64,000 bases of DNA from Desulfamplus magnetovallimortis (GTDB lineage Bacteria > Desulfobacterota > Desulfobacteria > Desulfobacterales > Desulfobacteraceae). Shown piece after piece: positions 38,423 through 47,999 of this stretch. The translations under genes and the position numbers were made by a program. The stretch's first letter is position 1. Each line of letters begins with the position of its first letter. The stretch is taken from positions 322,960-386,959 of the forward strand of contig NZ_LT828540.1 of NCBI RefSeq assembly GCF_900170035.1, in the 5' to 3' direction. Below the pieces are notes generated by a model that saw only the letters and a list, made by a program, of their open reading frames with translations, made no database searches and was not told the origin of the DNA.

Positions 38423-40837
38423 ATGAAATTATTATATGATGATGTATTGATCGTTGCTGATACCTCATCCCCTGGTTTTTTTGATGTTATAAGAAAGGGC
38501 AGTAAGGATAAACTGGTTTCCATTACCGAAGCTGAAGCTTTTATTGCAGAAGGTATGAGGAATCCTTATAATGAAATTGTGCTTCTTGCAAAGTGTAATT
38601 CCCGTTTTTCCCAAAACCTGAAGACCCATGATTTACAGGGTTTGGTTAAAAGACTGGATGCCTGCGGAGTATTTGAACCCCGGGCATCTGATAACAACAT
38701 TCATATTGAAGAAAAATCTGCAGCTTCCTCCATTGATCATGGTGAATATAAATCTGCAGCTTCCTCCATTGACCATGGTGAATATAAATCTGCTGCTTCC
38801 CCAATGGATAATTCCAAAGCTAAGGATTCATTGGGCATTGATTCTGTGATTGACGGTGAAGAGGAAAATGGAGAAGATTCAACCTACAGCATAAATCATC
38901 TTTCCTTATTTAATCCACAGCCATTTTTGGATATCCTTCTAAAGTTCTTTGGTTTTTTACGCTTTTTTAATATCCTTGTCCCCTTTCTTTTCATTTTTTC
39001 ATTGGTTGGGGTACTTTGCAATTTGGATATTTTTTTTGCTGATATTGCAGAAATCAGGCATCATATCTCTTTTTTTGATCGCATTCTTTTTTCATTATTT
39101 ACCATAAATCTTATGACCCAGTTATATAGGGGTGTTACTGCCAGATATTTTGGTTTTGATACACCAAGTTTTGGCATGATTTTGGTCTATGGCCTGCTTC
39201 CAAGATTCAATATCAAAGTTATTGTACCTGAGGATTCTCTTCGGAATTCACGACTCTGGTTTTTTGGAGCACCCATATATTTAAGATTTATTGTATTCCC
39301 CTTAGGAGTAATATTGTGGCTGGCCACCAGGGAGCAAGGAACATATTTACCTCTTATAGGTGCAAGTCTTGCGGGGGTATCAATTATATCCTTTTTTTTT
39401 GTAGCCAATCCCCTTATTGGTGGAGCTGCCTATCGTTTTATAAGTGAATACTTTGAGACTCCAAATTTAAGAAAAAAAGCTTTTGCTCGTTTAAAAGCCT
39501 TTTTTACCAGACAGCCACCTGTTGTGACCCAGTATATAGACAGATCTGCTTCTGTCCTGATATATGGGCTTCTTTCTACTGTTTTTTCCCTTATTATAAT
39601 TGTTTTTGTGGTTTTTATGATTGCCATCCGCCTTGAAGCAAATTATCAGGGAAGCGGCGTGGGTATTTTTTTATTACTTCTTGTTTATCTCTTTTTTCGT
39701 TTTGCATATAAGCCCTGGAAAAGAAGAAAAATTCGCAGCAGAGCACAAAAAAAAGTTGCTTCAAAGGGGAATTCTCCTCCTGTTTTCAGGCAAAGCCTGT
39801 CCAGAAAATTTTTTGGATATTGCAAGCTTGTTATACGTACCGTTATTTTTTGTGCCCTGTTTTGCACAGGGTTTATTCCCTACCGATATGAAAGCGGCGG
39901 GCAGGCTGAAGTTTTTCCCCTTTCATCTGCCGGAGTGTTTGCTGAATCTTCCCAGGTGCTTCAGGATGTCTATTTTGATGGTGGCGAGACCCTTAAAAAG
40001 GGTACTGTTATTGCAGAGCTTGTGAATGAGAGGCATAAATATGATATTGAAAGAACCCTTAAAGAAATTCAAAAAAAACAGGAAGAGCTTAATATGCTCT
40101 TGAGTACGCCATTGCCGGAACAGACAGCAATGGCCAAAGAAGAGCTAAACACTGCACGGCTTCAGCTTCGTTACAGTCAAAAAAGAATGGCTGTCTATGA
40201 AGATTTGTATGGAAAAAATGCCATTCCCCTGGTTCAATACCAGGATGAACAGCGTCAACTGGAATTATTCAAGCAGGCAGTAACATCGGCACAGGCAAAT
40301 TTGAACTATATTAATAACCAGGTAAACAGCCATGAGATAGAAGCCACAAAAATTGAAATTTCTATTTTACGGTCCCAACTTGCCTTCTATCAGCTTATGC
40401 TTGATCGCACCCTGTTGAAAATGCCAATTGATGGCAAAATAATTACCATGCATTTGAAAAATTTAAAGAACAGTTATCTTGAAATGGGAAAACTTTTTGC
40501 CCAGGTGGAAGATACTTCAAAGGTTCGCATAGAGATAAAAATACCTGAAGGAGATATTGGTGAAGTTGCCCAGGGTAACAGCGTTGTAATAAAACTTCGT
40601 ACCTTTCCCAACAGAACCTTCAGATCTGAAATAAGAAAAATCTATCCATCAACTATGGAAAGCAGTAGTGGTAGATATGTTGTTGGAGATTGCATTGTTA
40701 TAAATAGTGGTGGGGATTTGAAATCCGGCATGACAGGTTATGCAAAAATTATGGGGAGCGAGATGCTTGCCTTTGAAGCATTTTCCCGTGCTCTTGTACG
40801 ATTCTTCAAGATAGAGGTGTGGTCATGGATACCTTGA
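38423..40837 (+). CDS. M50-like membrane domain fused to HlyD-type adaptor, protease motif lost
   Basis: 804 residues. In order: a small N-terminal domain (1-90), a low-complexity linker with three 12-residue repeats (about 98-133), a polytopic membrane region (about 165-445) shaped like the M50/site-2 protease part of peptide zinc-metalloprotease-like transporter proteins, a TM helix near 475, then a HlyD/membrane-fusion region with lipoyl-like halves and a coiled coil (about 490-760). In relatives the membrane region has HExxH; here the matching spot reads INLMTQLYRGVTARYFGFD (about 226-244), so both His and the Glu are gone. It should work as an adaptor to TolC. No ABC transporter is adjacent. 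Confidence 0.75.
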   Translation: MKLLYDDVLIVADTSSPGFFDVIRKGSKDKLVSITEAEAFIAEGMRNPYNEIVLLAKCNSRFSQNLKTHDLQGLVKRLDACGVFEPRASDNNIHIEEKSAASSIDHGEYKSAASSIDHGEYKSAASPMDNSKAKDSLGIDSVIDGEEENGEDSTYSINHLSLFNPQPFLDILLKFFGFLRFFNILVPFLFIFSLVGVLCNLDIFFADIAEIRHHISFFDRILFSLFTINLMTQLYRGVTARYFGFDTPSFGMILVYGLLPRFNIKVIVPEDSLRNSRLWFFGAPIYLRFIVFPLGVILWLATREQGTYLPLIGASLAGVSIISFFFVANPLIGGAAYRFISEYFETPNLRKKAFARLKAFFTRQPPVVTQYIDRSASVLIYGLLSTVFSLIIIVFVVFMIAIRLEANYQGSGVGIFLLLLVYLFFRFAYKPWKRRKIRSRAQKKVASKGNSPPVFRQSLSRKFFGYCKLVIRTVIFCALFCTGFIPYRYESGGQAEVFPLSSAGVFAESSQVLQDVYFDGGETLKKGTVIAELVNERHKYDIERTLKEIQKKQEELNMLLSTPLPEQTAMAKEELNTARLQLRYSQKRMAVYEDLYGKNAIPLVQYQDEQRQLELFKQAVTSAQANLNYINNQVNSHEIEATKIEISILRSQLAFYQLMLDRTLLKMPIDGKIITMHLKNLKNSYLEMGKLFAQVEDTSKVRIEIKIPEGDIGEVAQGNSVVIKLRTFPNRTFRSEIRKIYPSTMESSSGRYVVGDCIVINSGGDLKSGMTGYAKIMGSEMLAFEAFSRALVRFFKIEVWSWIP
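38714..38820 (+). repeat. 36-bp in-frame tandem repeat in the HlyD-fusion gene
   Basis: Units encode KSAASSIDHGEY, KSAASSIDHGEY and a diverged third KSAASPMDNSKA. The first two differ by one base. Confidence 0.9.
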
Positions 40838-40862
40838 CGACTAACATATTAAAGAATTTTGA

Positions 40863-40910
40863 TTGACTGCATATCAATCACCCCTAAATATAAAAATAAT
40901 AACTATTTTC
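40863..40910 (+). repeat. Repeat D, copy 2 (interrupted by E8)
   Basis: GCATATCAATCACCCCTAAA, a TATAAAAATAATAA stretch, and after element E8 the continuation CTATTTTCACGGTAA (41017-41031). It matches the copy at 22455-22627. Confidence 0.7.
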
Positions 40911-41016
40911 GGCATCCTTCATATGACTCCAAAGGTACTTTACACTTTTTTGTTAGAGATTCCTGCTACTCAGAGTTTTCTTTCCAGAAAGTGTAAAATG
41001 GGAAATGAAGCATGCC
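40911..41016 (-). mobile_element. MITE-like element E8 (106 bp)
   Basis: Ends GGCATCCTTCAT and ATGAAGCATGCC; the inner arms TACTTTACACTTT and AAAGTGTAAAA show reverse orientation relative to most copies. Perfect 8-bp flanks CTATTTTC at 40903-40910 and 41017-41024. It is in repeat D, one base away from the equivalent site used by E6. Confidence 0.9.
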
Positions 41017-41030
41017 CTATTTTCACGGTA

Positions 41031-41067
41031 AACCCTCATGGCCAAATAAGATTTCGGCCACCCCCGA
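41031..41067. repeat. 37-bp dispersed repeat, copy 2
   Basis: Starts AACCCTCATGG and ends GGCCACCCCCGA; matches 1649-1685. With repeat D and E8 it fills the 282-bp space before the NRPS gene. Confidence 0.6.
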
Positions 41068-41119
41068 TCATAAAAACAGAATGTGTTTTCACGGTAAAAA
41101 ATAAGGACATATCAGTTCT

Positions 41120-44100
41120 ATGGCAAAAGATGCTGATTCTATTATAAAAAACATTGATTCCGAAAATATTGAGGATATATATGCCCTCTCACCATTGCAA
41201 CAGGGAATGCTTTTCCACACATTAAGAGAGAAGGGTGTTGGCATGTATATCAGTCAGGCAGTCGCAAGGTATGAAAGACTTGACTGTGATGCCTTTCAAA
41301 AAGCATGGCAACTTATGGTTGACCGCCATTCCATATTGCGGACATCCTTCCATTGGGATGATCCTGAAAAACCATTACAGGTTGTTCATAAAAATGTTGC
41401 TGTTCCTTTTTTTGTGGAAGATTGGCGAGGTATGTCACCCTCTGAACAAAATTCCCGATTGAGAAAATTGCAAAAAGATGAGAGGGAGCAGGGATTTGAT
41501 CTTAACAAGCCAGCTCTTCTAAGGATAACCGTTATCCAGGTTACCCGAACACGCTGGTTATCTCTTAAAACCCATCACCATATAATTCTTGATGGTTGGT
41601 CAGGAGGTATTCTTGCAAGGGAGGTTGCCCATGCCTACCAGACCTGCAAAAATGGACTTGAACCAGATCTTGATTTGCCTGTTCCATTTGGTAACTACAT
41701 CAGTTGGATAGAAAAACAGGATAATGAATCCGTAAAATCCTTTTGGCGTTCCCATCTGAGAGATCTTTATCTGCCAACTCCTCTTCCTGGAGAACTAGAA
41801 CTTGGGCGTAATACCCGAGTAAGGATGCATGTAGAATCCTGGGAGGTCAAGATTGATGATGATGTGTCAAAACAGGTGGAAAACTTTGCAAGACAATGCA
41901 AAGTTACCCTGCATACAGTGGTGCAATCGGTGTGGCCTCTTATATTAAGCAGATACAGTGGTTTGAGTTCTGTTGTTTTTGGCTTTCTGGTTTCAGGGAG
42001 GCCCCCTGAACTGGATGGAGTTGAGAAGATTGTTGGAATGTTTTTAAATACTGTGCCATTTTGCGTAATAGTGGAGGATGACATTGCAGTTGGTGACTGG
42101 CTGAGACGTATGCATCTTAATAGAGTTGAATTACAGCGTTATGAGCACTCTTCCCTTATGCTGGTGCAGCAACTCAGTAATATACCCGGCGGGATGCCAG
42201 TTTTTAACAGTATTGTTGCCCGAAAGGATGTTACCCAGGTACCCATTGATGATCCCGGGGCCCCACGGGGAGGGCGATCTTCCAAGAAGGCAGAACAGTC
42301 AAATTTTCAACAAAACTATCCCATTCTTTTTAATATAACAGCCAGTGATGGTATTGGATTTAAAATTACATATGATGTTCGCAGGTTCCGTACAACTGAT
42401 ATATCAAGAATCATGGAGCAAATGCGTAATTTGCTGCTTTCACTGATTGAAGATCCACAAAAAAAACTTGGTGATGTTACCATGACATCCATGGATGATA
42501 TAAAAAGAGTCTCTCATGAGTGGAATGACACTCATGAATGGAATGACACTTTTGAAGAGATTAAAGGTGTACCATTTGTGGATGAAATAGTTGAACAGTG
42601 TGCAAATTCTTTTCCTGAAACTATTGCAGCAACCCATGGAGAAAAGCAGATCACATTTGGGGAGCTTTTCAAATCAAGTTTAAAAATTGCAGACTGTTTG
42701 AATGGGCTTGGTTTCGGCAGCGGGGACATTGTTTTGGTGGATCACTCATCTCCCATCGGTTTTTTGATATCCGTTTTAGGGGTCATCAGGACAGGTGCTA
42801 TTTGCATGCCTATGGACATCTTTGAAGGTCAATTGGACGAATCCATTACCTTTACCGATAACAGCCATGCTATAGAGTGCTACCTTAAACGATATATTAA
42901 ATATCTGCAAGCCCTGAAAGAAAAGGATTTGCATATAAAATCAACTTTGTTGATCAGTGATCGCCTGGTTCACTCTTCTCCAGTACAGGATGTTAATTGT
43001 ATCAATATCTTTCAAGTTTTAGATGAAGAACCATATGAGTCAATACAATTTGATCTCTCCACTATTAAACGAAGTGATAGTGATATCTCCTTTATTTTGC
43101 AGGACTCTGGTCAGGATTTTTTTGAGGCGAGCAACAGATTTATAGCTACACGTTTCCTTGGAGAGTTAGTTGCATTTGAACCTGGTACAGAGCTTGCCTT
43201 TTGGTACCCACGCAATTCATTGACATTTTTCAGCGAGCTGTATGCTTGCTGGCAAGCCTTTGGTACAGTTCATTTTATTGATTCTCCTTTTGTTATTGAT
43301 TCTCCTTTTGATGGTAAGGTTTCAACTCTCCATAATTGCCCTGCCAGGGAATCCATAAACCGAATATCAGTCACCCCCACCATACTGTCAAAAATTTTGC
43401 GTAATTCCCCATTGATAGAAGAGCTATCCAACATTCCACGTTGGTTTTCTTTTGGGGAAGCCTTATTGCCGGAGACTTGTAATCTGTTTGCTGAAAGGCT
43501 CCCTGGAGCACGTCTCGTAAACCTTTTCACTACTTCCCGCCATGGTCCCTGTTTAGCATGGGAAGTCCCCAAAAGTGGATGCCACAATACTTTACCACTT
43601 CTGGGATATCCCCTTACCAATGTTCGTGCCCATATCTTGTCTGATTTAGAAAAAAATGCACCTGTTGGTGTGGTTAGAGAACTTATCCTTGAAAATGCAC
43701 CTGTTGGTGTGGTTAGAGAACTTATCCTTGAAAATGCACCTGTTGGTGTGGTTGGAGAACTTATCCTTGAAAATGCACCTGTTGGTGTGGTTGGAAAACT
43801 TATCCTTGAAATTGATGACCATAAGGCAGAATCTATTGTTTCAGAACCTGATATTTCAAATGATGTGGCAGCAATAAAGGGCATACCAACGGTTACAGAA
43901 AAATCAATGAAGGAGGGGCATTTATATTACACAGGCGTACTTGCAAGAAGATGGAACGATGGCACCATAGAGTATGTTGAAAAACAAGAAAAAAATTTGA
44001 GTCGTGAAGAGATAGCTTACTCTTCTCTCAGTCGTGCCAGGCGAGAAATAATGCATATACATGGAGTGGATGATGCCTGTGTCTTGAACAAGGATGAAGG

Positions 44101-47100
44101 GGTTCGTACAGCCTTTATTGGAACAAAATCAATGGAGCTAAACCTTGTGGATCTACACAAAGTGCTTTGCCGTGTTCTCTCTCCACGACTTGCACCAACC
44201 CACTATTTTGTAATGGATGATTTGCCCATTGATCGTTTTGGCAGGATAAATATAAATAACCTGCTTGAGCTGGATGAAAAGGGTATGGATGCATTACAAT
44301 TTGGAGAAGTGATCAAAAAACCAAAATCTGAGCTTGAAAAAATAATTGCAGATGTATGGATGGAAGTACTCAGGATTGATAAAATTTCAACAGACGATAA
44401 CTTCTTTGAACTTGGCGGCCATTCCCTTGCTGCAACAAAAGCCACTGCCAGGCTGACCAGAATCCTGAAAAAAGAGATTCATCTTAAAGGAATTTTTGAA
44501 GCTCCCACAATATCAATGCTTGCTCAATGGATACAAAACGAAAAACATGAGGAGGATGTGCCCTTTGCAATTGATCTTTCCAGTCGTGGCAAGGATGCAC
44601 CATTGACTTTTACCCAGCAGCAGCTATGGATATTGGCCCAGCTTTTTCCCCAGTATTCCATGTACACCATTCCAAAAAATATCATTTTAAATGGAGAGGT
44701 TGATGTGGATGCTCTAAGACATGCCCTTCTTGATGTTATAGTGCAGCATGAGATACTTAGAACTGTATTTATATCAATCAATGGTGAGCCTCGACAGGTT
44801 GTAAATGACCCTCCTGATAAAATTGATCTTGATATTTTAGATCTGACCAATATTCCTGATGAAAACAGAATGGAAAAGGCACGCTGGCATGGAGCCCGTC
44901 TTGCTAAAATCCCCTGGGATCTGGAAAAAGGCCCGTTGGTTCGCCATCAGCTCATTAAATTGTCTAAAGATTCGTATATACTTAACTCAATATTTCATCA
45001 TATTATTGCAGATGGCCCATCCATGGGTATTTATACCAGGGAACTTGGGATATGTTATGATGCCCGCTGCAATGGCAAAGCACCAAAGTTGAAACCATTG
45101 CCACTGCAGTATGGAGATTTTGCAGTATGGGAAAGGGAGAAAGCAAAGGGAGAGCTTTTTAACCGTCAGGTTGAATATTGGCGTGAAAATCTTGAAGGAG
45201 CACCGATTCTTGAGATTCCAATGGATTTTCCAAGGCCTGCAGTGCATGGTTTTGCTGGTAAAAAGGTTAAGTTTGAAATTCCCGCAGATACGGGTAGTGC
45301 ATTCCGAGATTTAGCAAGGAAAGAAGGAGCGACAATATTTATGGCCCTTCTTGCTGTATATCAACTACTGCTACATAAATACAGCGGTCAGGAGGATATT
45401 GTTGTTGGCTCTGCAATGACCAACAGAACCCGGGTTGAGCTTGAAAGGTTGATTGGCTTGTTTGTAAATACTGTGGCCTTGAGGAGTGATTTTTCTGGGG
45501 ATCCAACTTTTCGCGAAATTTTGAATCGGGTGAAAAAAAGCTGTCTTGGTGCCTTTGCAAATATGGATTTACCCTTTGAAGAGACTATTGCACAGATTCA
45601 GCCGGGCAGGGATTTGAGCAGGTTGGGCTCTCCCCTTTTTCAGTTTATGTTGATCTACAACCCTACCACAACAGGCACAAAAGAGGAAAATGATGATGAA
45701 AAGACTCCTTTATTGCGAGCAGGTGACTCTCACAATGATACAGGAAATTCCAATTTTGATATTTTGATTGCCACAAGGGATACGCCAGAAGGACTCATAA
45801 AGGTAACACTCTCCTATGATACGGAATTGTTCAGGCGGGAAACCATTGATAGAATAATCGCTCATTTTAAACTTTTAATAAACAATATAATCATATCACC
45901 TGACACACCTATTTCCCGTTTGAATATGATGGATAGCCATGAGCGTATTGAACTTTTATCACATTGGAACGGCAAGGATATTGAGCTTTCAAAGAAAACT
46001 GTGCATCAGATAATATCTGATAATGCAGTATCAAATCCACAACATCCTGCTGTTTGTTACTATGGAAGGATGCTCACATATAAAGATCTGGAGTGTCGCA
46101 GTAATAAGCTTGCTTATATTTTGCGGGATGCAGGGGTGGTGGCGGAATCCATGGTGGCGGTTTCTCTTCCTAAAAGTGAGCATTTAATTGTTGCGATTCT
46201 CGCTGTGCTTAAGGCAGGAGGGGCATTTGTTCCTGTTGATCCTTCTTATCCTGCTGATCGTATTAGATATATCCTTGAAAATACTGACTGCAAAATACTT
46301 CTGTCAAACCGAGAGTTTGGACTCTCAATATCGGAAAATAACAGCGGGATGACCTTTATTGATGTCCCATCAATAAATTTTGACATGGGGCAGAGTGTGC
46401 ATTCAGGGGTTGATGGTGACATGGATGGGTTTAGAGATTCAGGTGTGGACTTACCCGTGTATAGGGGGGGGCATTCAGGCGTAGATGTTGCCATGGAAAA
46501 TCTGGCCTATGTGATCTTTACCTCTGGCTCCACAGGATTACCCAAGGGGGTTATGGTGGAGCACAAAAATCTTGTCAATATAATCAGAACACAGATTAAA
46601 ACATTTGAGATTACCCCGAAAAGTCGTGTATTGCAGATGCTCTCAATCAGTTTTGATGCTGCTGTGGGTGAAATCTTCAGAACCCTTGTTGCTGGGGGAA
46701 CCCTTTACATGGCAGATAAAGATGATCTTATGCCCGGAACAACCCTGGTTAATTTGTTAAAGGATTATAAAATCAATGTTATGGCAATATCTCCTACTTC
46801 TCTTGGTGCCATGCCGGATTGCAGTGATGAATTGATTGATCTTAAAACAATTAACGTTGGTGGTGAAGCATGTTCCCAGAATGTGGCTGAAAAATGGGGT
46901 CGGGGCAGAAGACTTCTGAATGCCTATGGTCCCACTGAAACCACCATTGGAGCAACAGTCGCCGTTAACTGGTTTTTTAAGGCAAAGCCCCCCCTTGGAC
47001 GTCCCCTTGATGGTGTAAAGGTTTATGTTTTGGATAAAAAGCTGGAGCTTGTTCCTGTGGGCATACCAGGCCAGTTATATATAGGTGGCATTGGAGTTGC

Positions 47101-47830
47101 CAGGGGATATCTTAAAAACCGAGAACTAACAGACGCAAGTTTTATTCAAAATCCCTTTTCCATCAATTCCGGAGATCGTTTGTATAAAACAGGTGACCTT
47201 GTAAGGTGGCTTTCTACTGGACAACTTGATTTTATTGGCCGTATAGACCAGCAGGTGAAGATACGGGGATTCAGAATTGAACTGGGTGAGATAGAAACAG
47301 CACTTTCAAAGCACCCCCTGGTTGAACATTGTGTTGTCAATGTTCATGAAGCAGATGGTGTGAAACGCCTGGTTGCTTATATGGTATCAAAGGGAAATGA
47401 AAAATTGAATGCTTCTGTTTTGAGGGGTTTTTTGAAAGAGAATCTCCCTGATTATATGATTCCTGCATTTTTTATAGAACTTGATAAGATACCCACCAAT
47501 AACAATGGTAAGGTTGACAAAAATGCTTTGCCGGAACCTGAATTATCCAATATGCTTTCTGAAGTTAAGTCATATACGGCACCGGAAAATGATATTGAGC
47601 AGACCATGGCTGATCTGTGGAGCGAAGTTTTAGGGATGAAAAGAGTCGGTGTCCTTGATAATTTTTTTGAGATTGGCGGTGATTCCATATCTGCTATCCG
47701 TGTTGCCGCCCGTGGTGCAAATATTGGTCTGTTGTTCTCTTCAAGGGATATCTTTGTACACCAAACCATCAGGGAGCTTGTTCAATCTTTGTTGTTGCAG
47801 GCGGGCTGCCATGACTCTTTTTTTAGATGA
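41120..47830 (+). CDS. Nonribosomal peptide synthetase, C-A*-T-C-A-T
   Basis: 2236 residues. C1 about 15-455, active HHHIILDG near 152. A1 about 480-1065 is degenerate: the A3 nucleotide loop (SGTTG-PKG) is DSGQDFFEASNRF, A5 (YGPTE) is LFTTSRHGP, A8 is missing and the A10 GK lysine is Arg (DRFGRININ). T1 has LGGHS (Ser about 1102). C2 about 1155-1590, active HHIIADG near 1293. A2 about 1605-2130 is intact: FTSGSTGLPKG near 1798, NAYGPTETT, YKTGDLVRW, KIRGFRIELGEIE, NGKVDK. T2 has IGGDS (Ser about 2188) and then the protein ends; there is no thioesterase, reductase or terminal C domain. By hand alignment to GrsA the A2 pocket reads about D-A-G-A-N-G-A-I-G-K, which I cannot match to a known substrate. 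C1 at the start suggests loading of an acyl or peptidyl group. Confidence 0.92.
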   Translation: MAKDADSIIKNIDSENIEDIYALSPLQQGMLFHTLREKGVGMYISQAVARYERLDCDAFQKAWQLMVDRHSILRTSFHWDDPEKPLQVVHKNVAVPFFVEDWRGMSPSEQNSRLRKLQKDEREQGFDLNKPALLRITVIQVTRTRWLSLKTHHHIILDGWSGGILAREVAHAYQTCKNGLEPDLDLPVPFGNYISWIEKQDNESVKSFWRSHLRDLYLPTPLPGELELGRNTRVRMHVESWEVKIDDDVSKQVENFARQCKVTLHTVVQSVWPLILSRYSGLSSVVFGFLVSGRPPELDGVEKIVGMFLNTVPFCVIVEDDIAVGDWLRRMHLNRVELQRYEHSSLMLVQQLSNIPGGMPVFNSIVARKDVTQVPIDDPGAPRGGRSSKKAEQSNFQQNYPILFNITASDGIGFKITYDVRRFRTTDISRIMEQMRNLLLSLIEDPQKKLGDVTMTSMDDIKRVSHEWNDTHEWNDTFEEIKGVPFVDEIVEQCANSFPETIAATHGEKQITFGELFKSSLKIADCLNGLGFGSGDIVLVDHSSPIGFLISVLGVIRTGAICMPMDIFEGQLDESITFTDNSHAIECYLKRYIKYLQALKEKDLHIKSTLLISDRLVHSSPVQDVNCINIFQVLDEEPYESIQFDLSTIKRSDSDISFILQDSGQDFFEASNRFIATRFLGELVAFEPGTELAFWYPRNSLTFFSELYACWQAFGTVHFIDSPFVIDSPFDGKVSTLHNCPARESINRISVTPTILSKILRNSPLIEELSNIPRWFSFGEALLPETCNLFAERLPGARLVNLFTTSRHGPCLAWEVPKSGCHNTLPLLGYPLTNVRAHILSDLEKNAPVGVVRELILENAPVGVVRELILENAPVGVVGELILENAPVGVVGKLILEIDDHKAESIVSEPDISNDVAAIKGIPTVTEKSMKEGHLYYTGVLARRWNDGTIEYVEKQEKNLSREEIAYSSLSRARREIMHIHGVDDACVLNKDEGVRTAFIGTKSMELNLVDLHKVLCRVLSPRLAPTHYFVMDDLPIDRFGRININNLLELDEKGMDALQFGEVIKKPKSELEKIIADVWMEVLRIDKISTDDNFFELGGHSLAATKATARLTRILKKEIHLKGIFEAPTISMLAQWIQNEKHEEDVPFAIDLSSRGKDAPLTFTQQQLWILAQLFPQYSMYTIPKNIILNGEVDVDALRHALLDVIVQHEILRTVFISINGEPRQVVNDPPDKIDLDILDLTNIPDENRMEKARWHGARLAKIPWDLEKGPLVRHQLIKLSKDSYILNSIFHHIIADGPSMGIYTRELGICYDARCNGKAPKLKPLPLQYGDFAVWEREKAKGELFNRQVEYWRENLEGAPILEIPMDFPRPAVHGFAGKKVKFEIPADTGSAFRDLARKEGATIFMALLAVYQLLLHKYSGQEDIVVGSAMTNRTRVELERLIGLFVNTVALRSDFSGDPTFREILNRVKKSCLGAFANMDLPFEETIAQIQPGRDLSRLGSPLFQFMLIYNPTTTGTKEENDDEKTPLLRAGDSHNDTGNSNFDILIATRDTPEGLIKVTLSYDTELFRRETIDRIIAHFKLLINNIIISPDTPISRLNMMDSHERIELLSHWNGKDIELSKKTVHQIISDNAVSNPQHPAVCYYGRMLTYKDLECRSNKLAYILRDAGVVAESMVAVSLPKSEHLIVAILAVLKAGGAFVPVDPSYPADRIRYILENTDCKILLSNREFGLSISENNSGMTFIDVPSINFDMGQSVHSGVDGDMDGFRDSGVDLPVYRGGHSGVDVAMENLAYVIFTSGSTGLPKGVMVEHKNLVNIIRTQIKTFEITPKSRVLQMLSISFDAAVGEIFRTLVAGGTLYMADKDDLMPGTTLVNLLKDYKINVMAISPTSLGAMPDCSDELIDLKTINVGGEACSQNVAEKWGRGRRLLNAYGPTETTIGATVAVNWFFKAKPPLGRPLDGVKVYVLDKKLELVPVGIPGQLYIGGIGVARGYLKNRELTDASFIQNPFSINSGDRLYKTGDLVRWLSTGQLDFIGRIDQQVKIRGFRIELGEIETALSKHPLVEHCVVNVHEADGVKRLVAYMVSKGNEKLNASVLRGFLKENLPDYMIPAFFIELDKIPTNNNGKVDKNALPEPELSNMLSEVKSYTAPENDIEQTMADLWSEVLGMKRVGVLDNFFEIGGDSISAIRVAARGANIGLLFSSRDIFVHQTIRELVQSLLLQAGCHDSFFR
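42518..42553 (+). repeat. 18-bp in-frame duplication in the NRPS (C1-A1 linker)
   Basis: Encodes EWNDTH then EWNDTF, at the WN motif that normally begins an A domain. Confidence 0.8.
43277..43312 (+). repeat. 18-bp in-frame duplication in the NRPS A1 domain
   Basis: Encodes IDSPFV then IDSPFD; the units differ at one base. Confidence 0.85.
43655..43810 (+). repeat. Four 39-bp units duplicating the A6 motif of the dead A1 domain
   Basis: Each unit encodes NAPVGVVRELILE (third unit GELILE, fourth GKLILE). This is the A6 core motif (normally one copy of P.G..GEL.I.G). Four in-frame copies would break a working A domain, agreeing with the loss of the other A1 motifs. Confidence 0.95.
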
Positions 47831-47927
47831 GTGTACCCTTTTTTGATCACCCGGTAGGCCAAACCTCACCCCCCGGCCCCCTCTCCATGGCTGGAGAGGG
47901 GGAGAATAATGCAAAAAGGGTACACTC
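47829..47927. mobile_element. Second MITE-like element (99 bp) at the NRPS stop codon
   Basis: Ends GAGTGTACCCTTTTT and AAAAAGGGTACACTC form a 15-bp near-perfect inverted repeat. Perfect 9-bp flanks TTTTTAGAT at 47819/47820-47828 and 47928-47936. The centre holds the CCCCCTCTCCA hairpin also found at 11-36. The NRPS stop TGA (47828-47830) is made by the last base of the target plus the first two of the element; without it the frame would run four more codons before stopping. Confidence 0.75.
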
Positions 47928-47999
47928 TTTTTAGATTCAGACAATATTGAGAAACTGCAAGAGAACTCAGAGGTGGATTTTGAATAATTATTTCTATTT

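Noticed and set aside
43270-43884. 204-codon minus-strand frame with SSLTTPTGAFSRI repeats opposite the NRPS
   Set aside because: It is the antisense of the 39-bp repeat within the NRPS. The repeat keeps all frames open; there is no ribosome site or family match.
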